Source: Microbacterium sp. No. 7 | Lineage (GTDB): Bacteria > Actinomycetota > Actinomycetes > Actinomycetales > Microbacteriaceae | Length of the DNA stretch: 64,000 bases | Direction of reading: 5' to 3' | NCBI RefSeq assembly: GCF_001314225.1 | Contig: NZ_CP012697.1 | Coordinates: 2,108,001-2,172,000, forward strand | Shown: piece by piece, positions 36,452-44,542 of the stretch | Numbering within the stretch: the stretch's first letter is position 1 | How the letters are laid out: every line of letters begins with the position of its first letter | Program-made: the position numbers and the translations under genes | The notes under the pieces: model-generated | The model's input: the letters and a program-made list of their open reading frames with translations, nothing else | Told to the model about the DNA's origin: nothing | The model's database searches: none

Positions 36452-36504
36452 GTGGCATCCTCCTGTTACTCTATGTTTGTAGAGTAACAGGAGGATGCCA
36501 CATG
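36449..36504. promoter_or_regulatory. Near-perfect 25-bp-arm palindrome containing both start codons of tetR and zapE
   Basis: Arms 36449-36473 and 36480-36504 are exact reverse complements, separated by TGTTTG. Each arm holds a start codon (CAT at 36449-36451, ATG at 36502-36504) and an AGGAGG ribosome site. TACTCT (36467-36472) on the plus strand and its mirror on the minus strand can serve as -10 boxes. The central TTACTCTA/TAGAGTAA half-sites fit a TetR operator. Confidence 0.85.
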
Positions 36505-37572
36505 CGCTTCCGGCGTCGAGGATCCGGTCCAGAGGGACAGCCGAGCAGCATCGCATCGGCGACGTCCCCACGATTCCTGTGCGCCGTGCACGCCTCGGGG
36601 CTCGCGTTCGACGAGGCGCAGCGGTCCGCGATCGCACGACTCGCCGAGCCGCCGACGCACGGCTTCTATCTCTGGGGCCCGGTGGGGCGGGGGAAGTCGG
36701 TGCTGCTCGACCTGTACTACGGGGCCGTGCCGACCTCTCGCAAGCGGCGCTTCCATTTCCATGACTTCTTCCGCGACCTGCAGGCCGAGATCGCGGCGGC
36801 ACGGAAACCCGTGGAGGCGTCGATCGGCGGCATCCTCGGGTCCGCGCGCGTCGTGCTCTTCGACGAGTTCCATGTCCACGACGTCGCCGACGCGGTCTAC
36901 CTGACGACGACGCTCGAGGTGCTCGCAGCGCGCGGAATCCTCCTTCTCGCCACCTCGAACGACGAGCCCCGCGGGCTGATGCCCAACCCGCTGTTCCACG
37001 AGCGGTTCCTGCCCGCGATCGCTCTGATCGAGTCGCGCCTCGACGTCGTGTCGATCGGGTCCGGCCGCGACTATCGCCGGGACGTGGCCGGCGGCTCGGG
37101 CTTCGGGGGAGGGAGCTGGGAGGTCGACGCCGGGGCGCCGGGTGGGCAGCCTGCGGGCGGCGTCGACCTGACGATCAACGGGCTGGTCGTCCGCGCTGCC
37201 GCCGCGGACGGGACGGCCGCGACGTTCACCTTCGCGGAGCTGTGCGACCGGCCGCTCGGCACGGGGGAGTACCTGCGGCTCGCCGACCGGTTCGCCCGCA
37301 TCCGCGTGCTCGCCGTTCCCGACCTGTCGTCCGTCGGATGCGATCCGCTCACCCGGCTGTGCCGGCTCGTCGACGTGCTGTACGACCGCGATCGGCGGCT
37401 CGACGTCCGGGCGGCCGGCGCACCGCGCCGCATGCTGGATGCGAGGGAGCCGCCGCTCGACGCGGCCCGCACGCTCAGCCGCCTCGCGATGCTCGAACCC
37501 CGACGCGAGGGTGCTGGTTGTTCTCGCGAGGGTGCTTTCACCGGAGGAGGGGAAGCACCCTCGGCGGGATAG
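36502..37572 (+). CDS. zapE: ZapE/AFG1-type ATPase, 356 aa
   Basis: ZapE is an AAA+-like P-loop ATPase; E. coli ZapE affects FtsZ ring stability, while eukaryotic relatives act in mitochondrial protein quality control. Seen: Walker A GPVGRGKS (residues 59-66), the conserved FHDFFRDLQAEIA, Walker B VVLFDEFHVHDVADAVYL, sensor LLATSNDEPRGLMPNPLFHERFLPAI and the C-terminal FAELCDRPLGTGEYLRLADRF. The start is fixed by AGGAGG in the palindrome. The last ~20 codons run into the repeat array 37505-37608, so the C-terminus looks recently altered. Confidence 0.88.
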   Translation: MRFRRRGSGPEGQPSSIASATSPRFLCAVHASGLAFDEAQRSAIARLAEPPTHGFYLWGPVGRGKSVLLDLYYGAVPTSRKRRFHFHDFFRDLQAEIAAARKPVEASIGGILGSARVVLFDEFHVHDVADAVYLTTTLEVLAARGILLLATSNDEPRGLMPNPLFHERFLPAIALIESRLDVVSIGSGRDYRRDVAGGSGFGGGSWEVDAGAPGGQPAGGVDLTINGLVVRAAAADGTAATFTFAELCDRPLGTGEYLRLADRFARIRVLAVPDLSSVGCDPLTRLCRLVDVLYDRDRRLDVRAAGAPRRMLDAREPPLDAARTLSRLAMLEPRREGAGCSREGAFTGGGEAPSAG

Positions 37573-37608
37573 CTGGCACCCTCGGCGGGATAGATGGCAC
37601 CCTCGCGG
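37505..37608. repeat. 21-bp-period repeats on both strands at the 3' end of zapE
   Basis: GCGAGGGTGCT occurs at 37505-37515 and 37526-37536, 21 bases apart. Its reverse complement core AGCACCCTC heads three units at 37555, 37576 and 37597 (period 21; the third lacks one G). The zapE TAG is in the first of these units. The arms can fold together, so the array may be a terminator that expanded by slippage. Just beyond, ATAATG-TG-CATTAT (37630-37643) is a small AT-rich palindrome. Confidence 0.75.
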
Positions 37609-37639
37609 GTTCGTTGCGCTCAAGCTGACATAATGTGCA

Positions 37640-38344
37640 TTATCGGCGAATGGTGACATCGCAGGAGAGATCGCGGTCCGTTCGCTTCGGCAGCGTGAAC
37701 TCGAGCGTGGCGGAAGGACCGAAGCCGGCGCGATCGGCGTCGTACGAGACGTGGAGCTCGTCGCCGTCGTCGACGAGCGTGTACGCGCCGTCCTGGAACG
37801 GACGGTATCCGTCGTCGCCCCCGATCCACTGGACCGGCGTGGCGAGAATGCCGTCCGTCCTGTAGACGGTGCCGGTCCCGAGCAGCAGGAACGATCTCTC
37901 CTGCACCACGTAGCCGGTCTCGCATCCGTCGCTGACCAGCGGCACCACCGACGCCGAGGACGCGAGCCAGAACGCGAGCAGGGCCAGGAACGAGGCGGCC
38001 ATGGCCGCGAGGCGGGCGGGCACCAGGAGGAGCAGCCACGGCCCGCGCACGGGGATCGCGCACAGTCCTACGACGAGGCTCGACAGCGCCGCGAGCACGG
38101 CGAGACCGGTGATCCGGGCGGAGTCGAACGATCCGATCAGCACCGTGACCTCGTCGTCGGACGCCGCGGCGATCGTGAGCACGGTCGCCAGCGCGGTCAC
38201 GGCGGCCGCGAGCACGACGCCCGCGACCAGCGCGATCATCCTGCGCGCACGGACGGACACGAGGCCCGACGACCGCTCGAGCCGGTCGGGCGCCGACGCG
38301 CGTGCCTCTCGCCCCGGTGCACGCGGCGGGTCTAGCATGGGCAT
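37640..38344 (-). CDS. Membrane protein of unknown function, 234 aa
   Basis: I do not recognise a family. About four hydrophobic segments lie in the first 135 residues (ALVAGVVLAAAVTALATVLTI, TGLAVLAALSSLVVGLCAI, WLLLLVPARLAAMAASFLALLAFWLA and neighbours), after a basic cytoplasmic start. The last ~90 residues are polar, with a beta-rich pattern (YVVQERSFLLLGTGTVYRT, WIGGDDGYRPFQDGAYTLVDDGDELHVSYD) and probably face outward. I chose ATG 38344, preceded by GAGG; a GTG at 38350 is an alternative. It is divergent from the DUF308 gene. Confidence 0.7.
   Translation of the reverse strand: MPMLDPPRAPGREARASAPDRLERSSGLVSVRARRMIALVAGVVLAAAVTALATVLTIAAASDDEVTVLIGSFDSARITGLAVLAALSSLVVGLCAIPVRGPWLLLLVPARLAAMAASFLALLAFWLASSASVVPLVSDGCETGYVVQERSFLLLGTGTVYRTDGILATPVQWIGGDDGYRPFQDGAYTLVDDGDELHVSYDADRAGFGPSATLEFTLPKRTDRDLSCDVTIRR
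38333..38338 (+). promoter_or_regulatory. -10 element for the DUF308 gene
   Basis: TAGCAT lies about 42 bases before ATG 38381, inside the start of the divergent membrane-protein gene. The implied leader contains GAAAGAGG. Confidence 0.45.
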
Positions 38345-38380
38345 CGCCACCTCACAGAACGGTCCGGGAAAGAGGCGCTC

Positions 38381-38926
38381 ATGTCCATTGTGCTCGACAA
38401 GTCAGAGATCAACGCGATCCGCACGGCGCTGGGTGTCGGCGGTGTGCTCGCCCTCATCGCCGGAATCCTCATCCTGGTCTGGCCCGGCAAGACGGCGATG
38501 GTCGTCGCGGCGATCATCGCGATCTACGCCATCGCCGCGGGGCTCGCCTACGCCGGGCTCGGCATCTTCTCGAAGCAGAAGGGCGGATGGGCGCGCATCG
38601 GGCACATCCTGCTCGGCCTGGTCTTCATCGCCGCGGGCATCGTCGCCTTCGCGAACCTCGGTGCCACGGCCCTCACACTCGCCGTCTTCATCGGCGTGCT
38701 CGTCGGCATCATGTGGATCATCGAGGGCGTCGTGGCGCTCTCCACGCTGAGCGCCGCACCCTCGAAGGGCTGGACGATCTTCTTCTCGATCATCTCGATC
38801 ATCGCGGGCATCACGCTGCTGTTCTCGCCGGCCTTCGGCGCGGCGGTGCTGTGGTGGCTGCTCGGGATCTCGGCGGTCGTCCTCGGGGCCATCCAGATCG
38901 GACGCGCCTTCACGTTCGGCAAGTGA
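38381..38926 (+). CDS. HdeD-family (DUF308) membrane protein, 181 aa
   Basis: Six membrane spans are arranged as three helical pairs, each holding short G-rich turns: GVLALIAGILILVWPGKTAMV, GLVFIAAGIVAF, IIAGITLLFSPAFGAAVLWWLLG. This is the DUF308 repeat seen in HdeD, an acid-stress protein in E. coli. The actinobacterial function is not known. It probably forms its own short transcript, ended by the hairpin at 38931-38971. Confidence 0.85.
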   Translation: MSIVLDKSEINAIRTALGVGGVLALIAGILILVWPGKTAMVVAAIIAIYAIAAGLAYAGLGIFSKQKGGWARIGHILLGLVFIAAGIVAFANLGATALTLAVFIGVLVGIMWIIEGVVALSTLSAAPSKGWTIFFSIISIIAGITLLFSPAFGAAVLWWLLGISAVVLGAIQIGRAFTFGK

Positions 38927-38930
38927 GCGC

Positions 38931-38971
38931 GGCGGCGTCACCGGCTCCTCACACGGGCAGGTGACGCCGCC
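38931..38971. terminator. Bidirectional hairpin between DUF308 and S9 peptidase genes
   Basis: A perfect 12-bp stem GGCGGCGTCACC / GGTGACGCCGCC with a 17-base loop. It overlaps the last codons of the S9 peptidase on the other strand. Confidence 0.65.
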
Positions 38972-40943
38972 ACCACTCGAGCACGGCGTCGAAGCGCTGC
39001 ACGCGGTGCCGCGGCTGCCCCGATCGGGTCAGTTCGTGGTCCTCCCCCGGGAAGATCAGCATCTCCGTCTCGACGCCCCGGCGCTTCAGCGCGGTGTAGT
39101 ACCGGGTGCCCTGTTCCAGCGGACACCGGTGGTCGAGCTCGGAGTGGATGACGAGCGTCGGCGTCGTGACACCGCCGACCGCGGCCAGCGGGCTCTGCGC
39201 CGCGATGCGGGTCTCGTCGGTGCCGACGTACTCGTCGCCGAAGTAGGAGCCGATGTCGCTCGTGCCCTGGAAGCTGAGCGGGTCGAGAAGCCCGCGCTCG
39301 ACGATCGCCGCGGCGAACCGATGATCGTGAGCGGTGATCCACGCGGTCAGGTAGCCGCCGTACGACCCGCCCATGATGCCGAGCCGCGCGGCGTCCACGC
39401 GCGGGTCGCGCTCGAGCACGCCGTCGAGGAAGTCGAGAACGTCGGTCATGTCGACCGTGCCCATGCGCTGCCGGATGCTCCGGCCGTGCGCGAGACCGTA
39501 GCCCGCACTCCCCCGCGGGTTGCAGTACGCCACGGCGTATCCCGCGTCCACGAGCACCTGGGTCTCATCGAACACGTGTATGCCGTACTGGGCATATGGG
39601 CCGCCGTGGATCTGGAGGACGACGGGGAACGGCCCCTCCCCCTCGGGAACGGCGAGCCAGCCGTGCACGGGATACCCGTCGCGCGCCGGGACGACGTGTT
39701 CGGCCGGTGTGACGACCGACCGCGCGCGCAAGGCGGCGGAGAAGTCGGTGACGGCGCCCTCGCCGACGACCACCAGCTCGCCGAAGCCCTCCGGGGTCGC
39801 CACCGCGGCGACGATCGTGCCGTCGTCGGATGCCGCATGCCCGAGCACCTCGACGTCGCCGTCGAGAACGGTACGGAGGTCTCCGCCGCGTGTGAGCCGC
39901 ATCAGCGTCACGCGGCCACGGGCGCGGTTCTGCACGAGCACGTCGTCGCCGAGGAACGACAGGTGGCTGCCGATCTCGCCGGGGTCGACGACGTCCGGGT
40001 CGGTCAGCCGGCGCGGGCCGGCGTCGTTGAGCATCCACACGGCCAGCCGCGGCCCGACGAAGTCGACGCCCGACTCCCCCACGTGATGCGCCACGACGAA
40101 GACGTGACCGTCGGGGGCGACCTCGACGTCCTGGATGCTCAGCTGCGAGGCGACGCCGATCCGCTCCCGCACCGCGCCGTCGGCGATCGCGATCGAGACG
40201 AGCGGCGTGCGCAGGTCGCGGCGATCCCGCTCGATCGGCTCGTGCACGGTGAGCACCTCCGCGCCGTCCGCCGAGAACGCGACGCCCGCGTGCGAGACGT
40301 CGCCGAGGGTGAGCTGACGCGACGTCGGGACCGCCGTGCGAGCCGTGTCATGCGAAGGCGCCGCGTCATGCGAAGGCGCGGCGGCGGGCTCGTAGCGCGG
40401 CTCGTCGCCCAGCGAGGGCACGTCGACGACGAACACGTGCGCCGGCCGGTCGGCGATGTAGCCGACGCCGTTGGCGAGCCAGCGGATGCCGGTGATGCGG
40501 CGCGGCGGCTCGTGCGCGGCATCCACGCCCTCGACCGTGCCGTAGCGTCCGTGCTCGGCGACGCGGGCGGTGTACGCGATGCGCGCGCCGTCCGGCGACC
40601 ACGCGAAGGCGCCGACGCCGCCGTGCGCGTCGGTGAGCCGAACCGCCTCGGAGCCCGACGCGGCGACGAGGAAGAGCTGCGCGCGACCGCGGGCGTCGGG
40701 GCGCAGGAAGGCGACCGTCAAGCCGTCCCGGGAGAGCCGGGGAGATGAGTCGGCGACGCCGAGCGTGAGCCGCCTCGGACGCGAGCCGCTCCGATCGCCC
40801 CGCAGCTCGACACGCCAGATCTGGCCGACGTACCGATTCGCCTCGAGCGACGGCCGTGAGGTCGCGAACAGCGCGAACGAGCCGTCGGGCGCGAGCGCCG
40901 GGCGTCCGACCGCGATCAGATGCTCGATGTCGGTCGGACGCAT
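38949..40943 (-). CDS. S9-family serine peptidase (prolyl oligopeptidase/acyl-peptidase type), 664 aa
   Basis: An N-terminal beta-propeller (residues 1-390, with repeated TxxxPxxSPDG-like strands such as FAWSPDGARIAYTA) filters substrates. A C-terminal alpha/beta hydrolase follows: QIHGGPYAQYG oxyanion region, nucleophile Ser in GIMGGSYGGYLTAW, Asp in HSELDHRCP and His in FPGEDHELTR. There is no signal peptide, so it is probably cytosolic and trims short peptides. A small duplicated PSHDAAPSHD in the propeller comes from a 15-bp tandem duplication near 40350-40380. ATG 40943 lies four bases after the SDR stop. Confidence 0.9.
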   Translation of the reverse strand: MRPTDIEHLIAVGRPALAPDGSFALFATSRPSLEANRYVGQIWRVELRGDRSGSRPRRLTLGVADSSPRLSRDGLTVAFLRPDARGRAQLFLVAASGSEAVRLTDAHGGVGAFAWSPDGARIAYTARVAEHGRYGTVEGVDAAHEPPRRITGIRWLANGVGYIADRPAHVFVVDVPSLGDEPRYEPAAAPSHDAAPSHDTARTAVPTSRQLTLGDVSHAGVAFSADGAEVLTVHEPIERDRRDLRTPLVSIAIADGAVRERIGVASQLSIQDVEVAPDGHVFVVAHHVGESGVDFVGPRLAVWMLNDAGPRRLTDPDVVDPGEIGSHLSFLGDDVLVQNRARGRVTLMRLTRGGDLRTVLDGDVEVLGHAASDDGTIVAAVATPEGFGELVVVGEGAVTDFSAALRARSVVTPAEHVVPARDGYPVHGWLAVPEGEGPFPVVLQIHGGPYAQYGIHVFDETQVLVDAGYAVAYCNPRGSAGYGLAHGRSIRQRMGTVDMTDVLDFLDGVLERDPRVDAARLGIMGGSYGGYLTAWITAHDHRFAAAIVERGLLDPLSFQGTSDIGSYFGDEYVGTDETRIAAQSPLAAVGGVTTPTLVIHSELDHRCPLEQGTRYYTALKRRGVETEMLIFPGEDHELTRSGQPRHRVQRFDAVLEWWRRHLPV

Positions 40944-40947
40944 CCCC

Positions 40948-41730
40948 TCACTCTCCGTCGAAGAACGAGGTGTCGCCCACGAGGCGCGTGTTGTCGGCGG
41001 GCACCGGGTCGACGGCGGCCCGGGCGACCTCGGCGGCGAACTCCGACACGTTGTAGAGCTTTCCCGCCGACTCGCGGCGCGAGGCGATGGCACCGGGGCT
41101 GGCCCGCTCCAGCAGCGTCGCGGTGATCGTGCCCTCGATCATGTCGCCGGAGACGACGACGAACTCGATGCCGCTCTCCGTCAGCCCCGGGATCCGCTCG
41201 CGCAGGGCGTCCTCCCCCGCCCGCTTCGACAGGGCGACCGCCTCGTACTCGGGCATCGTCGGCGTCGTGCGGATGAAGTGCGCCTGGTGGCTCGTCACGA
41301 ACACGACGCGGGATGCCGGCCGCCCGTCGTCAGCGCCGTGCAGCAGCGGGAGGGCGTGGTCGAGCACGCTCAGCTGCGCGTCGCGGTTGAGCGTGAGCGC
41401 GTAGTCCTCGGCCATGCCGCTCTCCATGCCGCCGGAGGCGTTGAGCACGAGGACGTCGAGGCTCCCGAAGGTCTCGGCGACCTGCGCGAACATGTCGGCG
41501 ACGGATGCCGGATCGGTGAGGTCCGCGCCGACGACGAGCGCCTGCACGCCGAGCTCGCGCAGCTGCGCGGCGAGCTTCTCCGCGCGCGGCGCCTTGTTGC
41601 GGAAGTTGATGACGACGTTCGCGCCAGCCTCCGCGAAGTAGCGGACCGTGTCGGCGCCGATGCCGCGGGACGAGCCCGTGACGAGGGCGGTCCTGCCGCT
41701 GAGCGTGCCGGCGGGGATGGGCTGGGACAT
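40948..41730 (-). CDS. Atypical SDR-family oxidoreductase, 260 aa
   Basis: A Rossmann-fold protein with the NAD(P) site TALVTGSSRGIGADTVRYFAEAG (residues 12-34; GSSRGIG) and VLVLNASGGMESG in place of the classical NNAG. The active-site region VTSHQAHF...MPEYEAVALSKRAGE keeps Ser and Tyr, but Lys is seven residues after Tyr rather than four (no YxxxK). Either the Lys is offered differently or the catalytic chemistry is changed. Start ATG 41730 has AGGAGCTC upstream. Co-transcribed with the S9 peptidase. Substrate unknown. Confidence 0.82.
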   Translation of the reverse strand: MSQPIPAGTLSGRTALVTGSSRGIGADTVRYFAEAGANVVINFRNKAPRAEKLAAQLRELGVQALVVGADLTDPASVADMFAQVAETFGSLDVLVLNASGGMESGMAEDYALTLNRDAQLSVLDHALPLLHGADDGRPASRVVFVTSHQAHFIRTTPTMPEYEAVALSKRAGEDALRERIPGLTESGIEFVVVSGDMIEGTITATLLERASPGAIASRRESAGKLYNVSEFAAEVARAAVDPVPADNTRLVGDTSFFDGE

Positions 41731-41828
41731 GTGAGCTCCTGCTGCGTCTGACTGCTGCGTCTGGGTCGGGCCGCCGCGCAAGGGCGGACCTACCGACACT
41801 ATCAACGCATCGTGTCGACGGCGGGTGT

Positions 41829-41834
41829 TAGGGT
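41829..41834 (+). promoter_or_regulatory. -10 element for the NfeD/SPFH operon
   Basis: TAGGGT precedes a leader of about 23 bases with GGAAGGAG before GTG 41864. Confidence 0.45.
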
Positions 41835-41863
41835 TCGATCAACCTCCCCGGAAGGAGTACGCC

Positions 41864-42334
41864 GTGCTGCCCGATCTCACGCAGTTCCTGTGGATCGCCT
41901 GGCTCGTGCTGGCGGTGCTCTTCGTCATCATCGAGCTGCTGACGCTCGAGTTCACGTTCCTCATGCTCGCGGCCGGCACGCTCATCGGCGGGCTCGGCGC
42001 GAACCTCCTGGGGTCCGTGTGGTGGCTTCAGATCCTCGCCGCGGCGGCGGTCTCGGCGCTGCTGCTGTTCACGATCCGACCCCTGCTGCTGCGCGCGCTG
42101 CGCCGGTCGAGCGCGCTCGTGCCCACCAACGTCGACGCCATCTTCGGCCAGCGCGGTCGCGTGGTGGCGCCGTTCGTGCACGGCGAGGGCTCGGTCAAGC
42201 TCGACAACGGCGAGACCTGGACGGCGCGGTCGTCGACCCTCGATCTCGCCTCGGGGGACGTCGTGACGGTCGTCGCCGTGCGCGGCGCGACCGTCGAGGT
42301 CTCCCCCATCCCACAGGAAGGAGAGCCGGCATGA
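41864..42334 (+). CDS. NfeD-family membrane protein, 156 aa
   Basis: NfeD proteins partner with SPFH/flotillin-like proteins in membrane microdomains. The N-terminal half holds about three membrane helices (FLWIAWLVLAVLFVIIELL, LEFTFLMLAAGTLIGGLGANLLG, WWLQILAAAAVSALLLFTI). The soluble C-terminal OB fold follows (GQRGRVVAPFVHGEGSVKLDNGETWTAR). GGAAGGAG precedes GTG 41864. The ATGA overlap with the SPFH gene supports partnership. Confidence 0.88.
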   Translation: MLPDLTQFLWIAWLVLAVLFVIIELLTLEFTFLMLAAGTLIGGLGANLLGSVWWLQILAAAAVSALLLFTIRPLLLRALRRSSALVPTNVDAIFGQRGRVVAPFVHGEGSVKLDNGETWTARSSTLDLASGDVVTVVAVRGATVEVSPIPQEGEPA

Positions 42335-43278
42335 TCGACGTCGGCGCGTTCATCGGACAGATCTTCATCGCTGTCCTGCTGGTGGTGGTGGCGATCTTCG
42401 TGGTCGTCGTCATCTTCAGGTCCATCCGCATCATCCCGCAGGCCTACGCCGGCGTCGTCGAGCGGCTCGGCCGCTACCAGCGCACGCTCTCGCCGGGACT
42501 CAACCTGCTGGTGCCGTTCATCGACCGGCTGCGGCCGCTCGTCGACATGCGCGAGCAGGTCGTCTCGTTCCCGCCGCAGCCCGTCATCACCGAGGACAAC
42601 CTGGTCGTCTCGATCGACACCGTCGTCTACTTCCAGGTCACCGACGCCCGCGCCGCGACCTACGAGATCGCCAACTACCTCAGCGCCGTCGAGCAGCTCA
42701 CCACGACCACCCTGCGCAACGTCGTCGGCGGGCTCAACCTCGAGGAGGCGCTGACGAGCCGCGACGAGATCAACGGCCAGCTGCGCGTCGTGCTCGACGA
42801 GGCGACGGGCAAGTGGGGTCTGCGCGTCTCGCGCGTCGAGCTCAAGGCGATCGACCCGCCGGTGTCGATCCAGGACTCGATGGAGAAGCAGATGCGCGCC
42901 GAGCGCGACCGCCGCGCGGCGATCCTCACGGCCGAGGGCTCCAAGCAGTCGCAGATCCTGGAAGCCGAAGGCCGGCGCCAGGCGGAGATCCTGCGCGCCG
43001 AGGGCGACAAGGAGGCCGCCGTGCTGCGCGCGCAGGGCGAGGCGCAGGCGATCCAGGCGGTCTTCGACGCGATCCACGCGGGCAACCCCGACGACAAGCT
43101 GCTCGCCTACCAGTACCTGCAGACGCTGCCCAAGATCAGCGAGGGCGCCTCGAACAAGGTGTGGATCATCCCGAGCGAGTTCACCGAGGCGCTCAAGGGC
43201 TTCAGCACGGCCTTCGCGCCGCGTCCGCCGAGCGACGGACTGCGGAGGTCGGGCCCGGCCGGCACGGGCTCCTCGTGA
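42331..43278 (+). CDS. SPFH/band-7 protein (stomatin/QmcA type), 315 aa
   Basis: One N-terminal membrane helix (FIAVLLVVVAIFVVVVIF) is followed by an SPFH domain (residues 32-200: YAGVVERLGRYQRTLSPGLNLLVPFID, VSIDTVVYFQVTD). A coiled-coil rich in E, A and R follows (AERDRRAAILTAEG, RRQAEILRAEGDKEA), then a short tail. Such proteins form ring-like oligomers that organise membranes and protease access (FtsH/HflKC-like). Coupled with NfeD upstream and a GDPD gene downstream (GTGA). Confidence 0.93.
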   Translation: MIDVGAFIGQIFIAVLLVVVAIFVVVVIFRSIRIIPQAYAGVVERLGRYQRTLSPGLNLLVPFIDRLRPLVDMREQVVSFPPQPVITEDNLVVSIDTVVYFQVTDARAATYEIANYLSAVEQLTTTTLRNVVGGLNLEEALTSRDEINGQLRVVLDEATGKWGLRVSRVELKAIDPPVSIQDSMEKQMRAERDRRAAILTAEGSKQSQILEAEGRRQAEILRAEGDKEAAVLRAQGEAQAIQAVFDAIHAGNPDDKLLAYQYLQTLPKISEGASNKVWIIPSEFTEALKGFSTAFAPRPPSDGLRRSGPAGTGSS

Positions 43279-44048
43279 CGCATCCCTGGTTCGGCGGCGT
43301 CACGGCCCCGCGCGCGCTCGCGCATCGCGGGTTCGTGCCCGCCGACGCCGAGGACGTCTCCGAGAACTCGCTCGCGGCGGTGGCCGCCGCGCACGCGGTC
43401 GGGGCACGCTACGTCGAGTCCGACTGCCACCTGACCGCCGACGGGGCCGTCGTGCTGTTCCACGACGACACGCTCACGCGCGTGACGGGCGACGCCCGTC
43501 CGATCGCCGACGTGACGCACGCCGAGCTCGAGCAGCTCATGGCGACGCGCGGCGGCCTGCTCTCGCTCGAGCAGGCGCTGGACACGTTCCCCACCCTGCG
43601 GTTCAACCTCGACGTCAAGGCGGCCGCGGCCGCCGAGCCCGCCGGGCGCATCGTCGCCCGCCACGCCGATCGCGTGCTGCTGACGAGCTTCTCCGACGCG
43701 CGCCGTCAGGCCGCCGTCGCCGCCTGCCGGGCCGCGGGCGGCGACCCGGCCACCTCGGCCGGGCGGGCCACCATCGCGCGGCTGCTCGCCGCCGTCGGCG
43801 TGCGCTCGAGGGCGCTCGTGCGACGCGTCCTGAGCGGGATCGACGCCGTCCAGCTGCCGCCGCGACAGCGCGGCCTTCCGATCGTGACGCCGCGCCTGAT
43901 CGATGCCGTGCACGACGCGGGCGTCGAGGTGCACGTGTGGACGATCAACGACGCCGACGAGATGCGCAGGCTCCTGGACCACGGGGTCGACGGCCTCGTC
44001 ACCGACCGCGTGGACGTGGCTCTCCGCACGATCGGAACCGTCGGATAG
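43275..44048 (+). CDS. Glycerophosphodiester phosphodiesterase, 257 aa
   Basis: The GDPD fold hydrolyses deacylated phospholipids to glycerol-3-P and an alcohol. Seen: the first catalytic His in ALAHRGF, the metal-binding pair in ENSLAAVAAAHAVGARYVESDCHLTADGAVVLFHDDTLTRVTG (Glu, Asp, second His), and the C-terminal VHVWTINDADEMRRLLDHGVDGLVTDRVD. The usual EVD of the third block reads ESDCH here, still acidic. No signal peptide, so cytosolic. GTG 43275 overlaps the SPFH stop. Confidence 0.9.
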   Translation: MTHPWFGGVTAPRALAHRGFVPADAEDVSENSLAAVAAAHAVGARYVESDCHLTADGAVVLFHDDTLTRVTGDARPIADVTHAELEQLMATRGGLLSLEQALDTFPTLRFNLDVKAAAAAEPAGRIVARHADRVLLTSFSDARRQAAVAACRAAGGDPATSAGRATIARLLAAVGVRSRALVRRVLSGIDAVQLPPRQRGLPIVTPRLIDAVHDAGVEVHVWTINDADEMRRLLDHGVDGLVTDRVDVALRTIGTVG

Positions 44049-44164
44049 AGCCTCCTCCGACCCGCCCCTGAGCATCACCTGTGAATGCAGTGGTACCGTC
44101 GAAGGTTGGGATGATGCGCACAGGTCCGAACGCTATACCTGTGTGACGACGAGAGGACCACACA

Positions 44165-44539
44165 ATGGCAGATCGCAGCCTGCGCGGCATGCGGCTCGGC
44201 GCTTCCAGCCTGCAGAGCGAGGAAGGCGTCGTGTTCCATGAACGCGCGAACCACACCTATGTCTGCACGCAGTGCGACCGTGAGACGGTCATGACGTTCG
44301 CTGCCGACGCAGAGGTGCCCGACACCTGGGAGTGCCGCACGTGCGGTGCGGAGGCGCGACGTCGCGTCGGCGACGATGTCGTCGAGGTCGACCACTCGGG
44401 CGACAAGGCCGCCCGCACGCACTGGGACATGCTCATGGAGCGCCGGACGATTCCGGAGCTCGAGGAACTGCTCGAGGAGCGCCTCGCGCTGCTCCGCGAG
44501 CGCCGCGGCGCGGCGCGTCAAGAGCGCCTGAGCGCCTGA
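44165..44539 (+). CDS. rbpA: RNA polymerase-binding protein RbpA, 124 aa
   Basis: RbpA binds the primary sigma factor and core RNA polymerase and stabilises open promoters; it is found only in Actinobacteria. Visible: N-terminal tail RSLRGMRLGASSLQSE, the zinc-binding core domain YVCTQCDRETVMTFAADAEVPDTWECRTCGAEA (two CxxC pairs), basic linker and the sigma-interacting C-terminus HWDMLMERRTIPELEELLEERL. GAGAGGACC precedes ATG 44165. The 116-bp upstream gap has no clear -10 that I would defend. rbpA-lnt adjacency matches Mycobacterium (Rv2050/Rv2051c). Confidence 0.96.
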   Translation: MADRSLRGMRLGASSLQSEEGVVFHERANHTYVCTQCDRETVMTFAADAEVPDTWECRTCGAEARRRVGDDVVEVDHSGDKAARTHWDMLMERRTIPELEELLEERLALLRERRGAARQERLSA

Positions 44540-44542
44540 CGT

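Noticed and set aside
33684..36458. 924-codon minus-strand frame across the MFS, SUMF1-like and TetR genes
   Set aside because: It spans three well-supported genes and their spacers, and has the composition of a GC-bias shadow.
36495..36764. ATG at 36495 as an alternative start in another frame
   Set aside because: It yields an arginine-rich peptide without family marks; the ZapE frame from 36502 has a proper ribosome-site distance.
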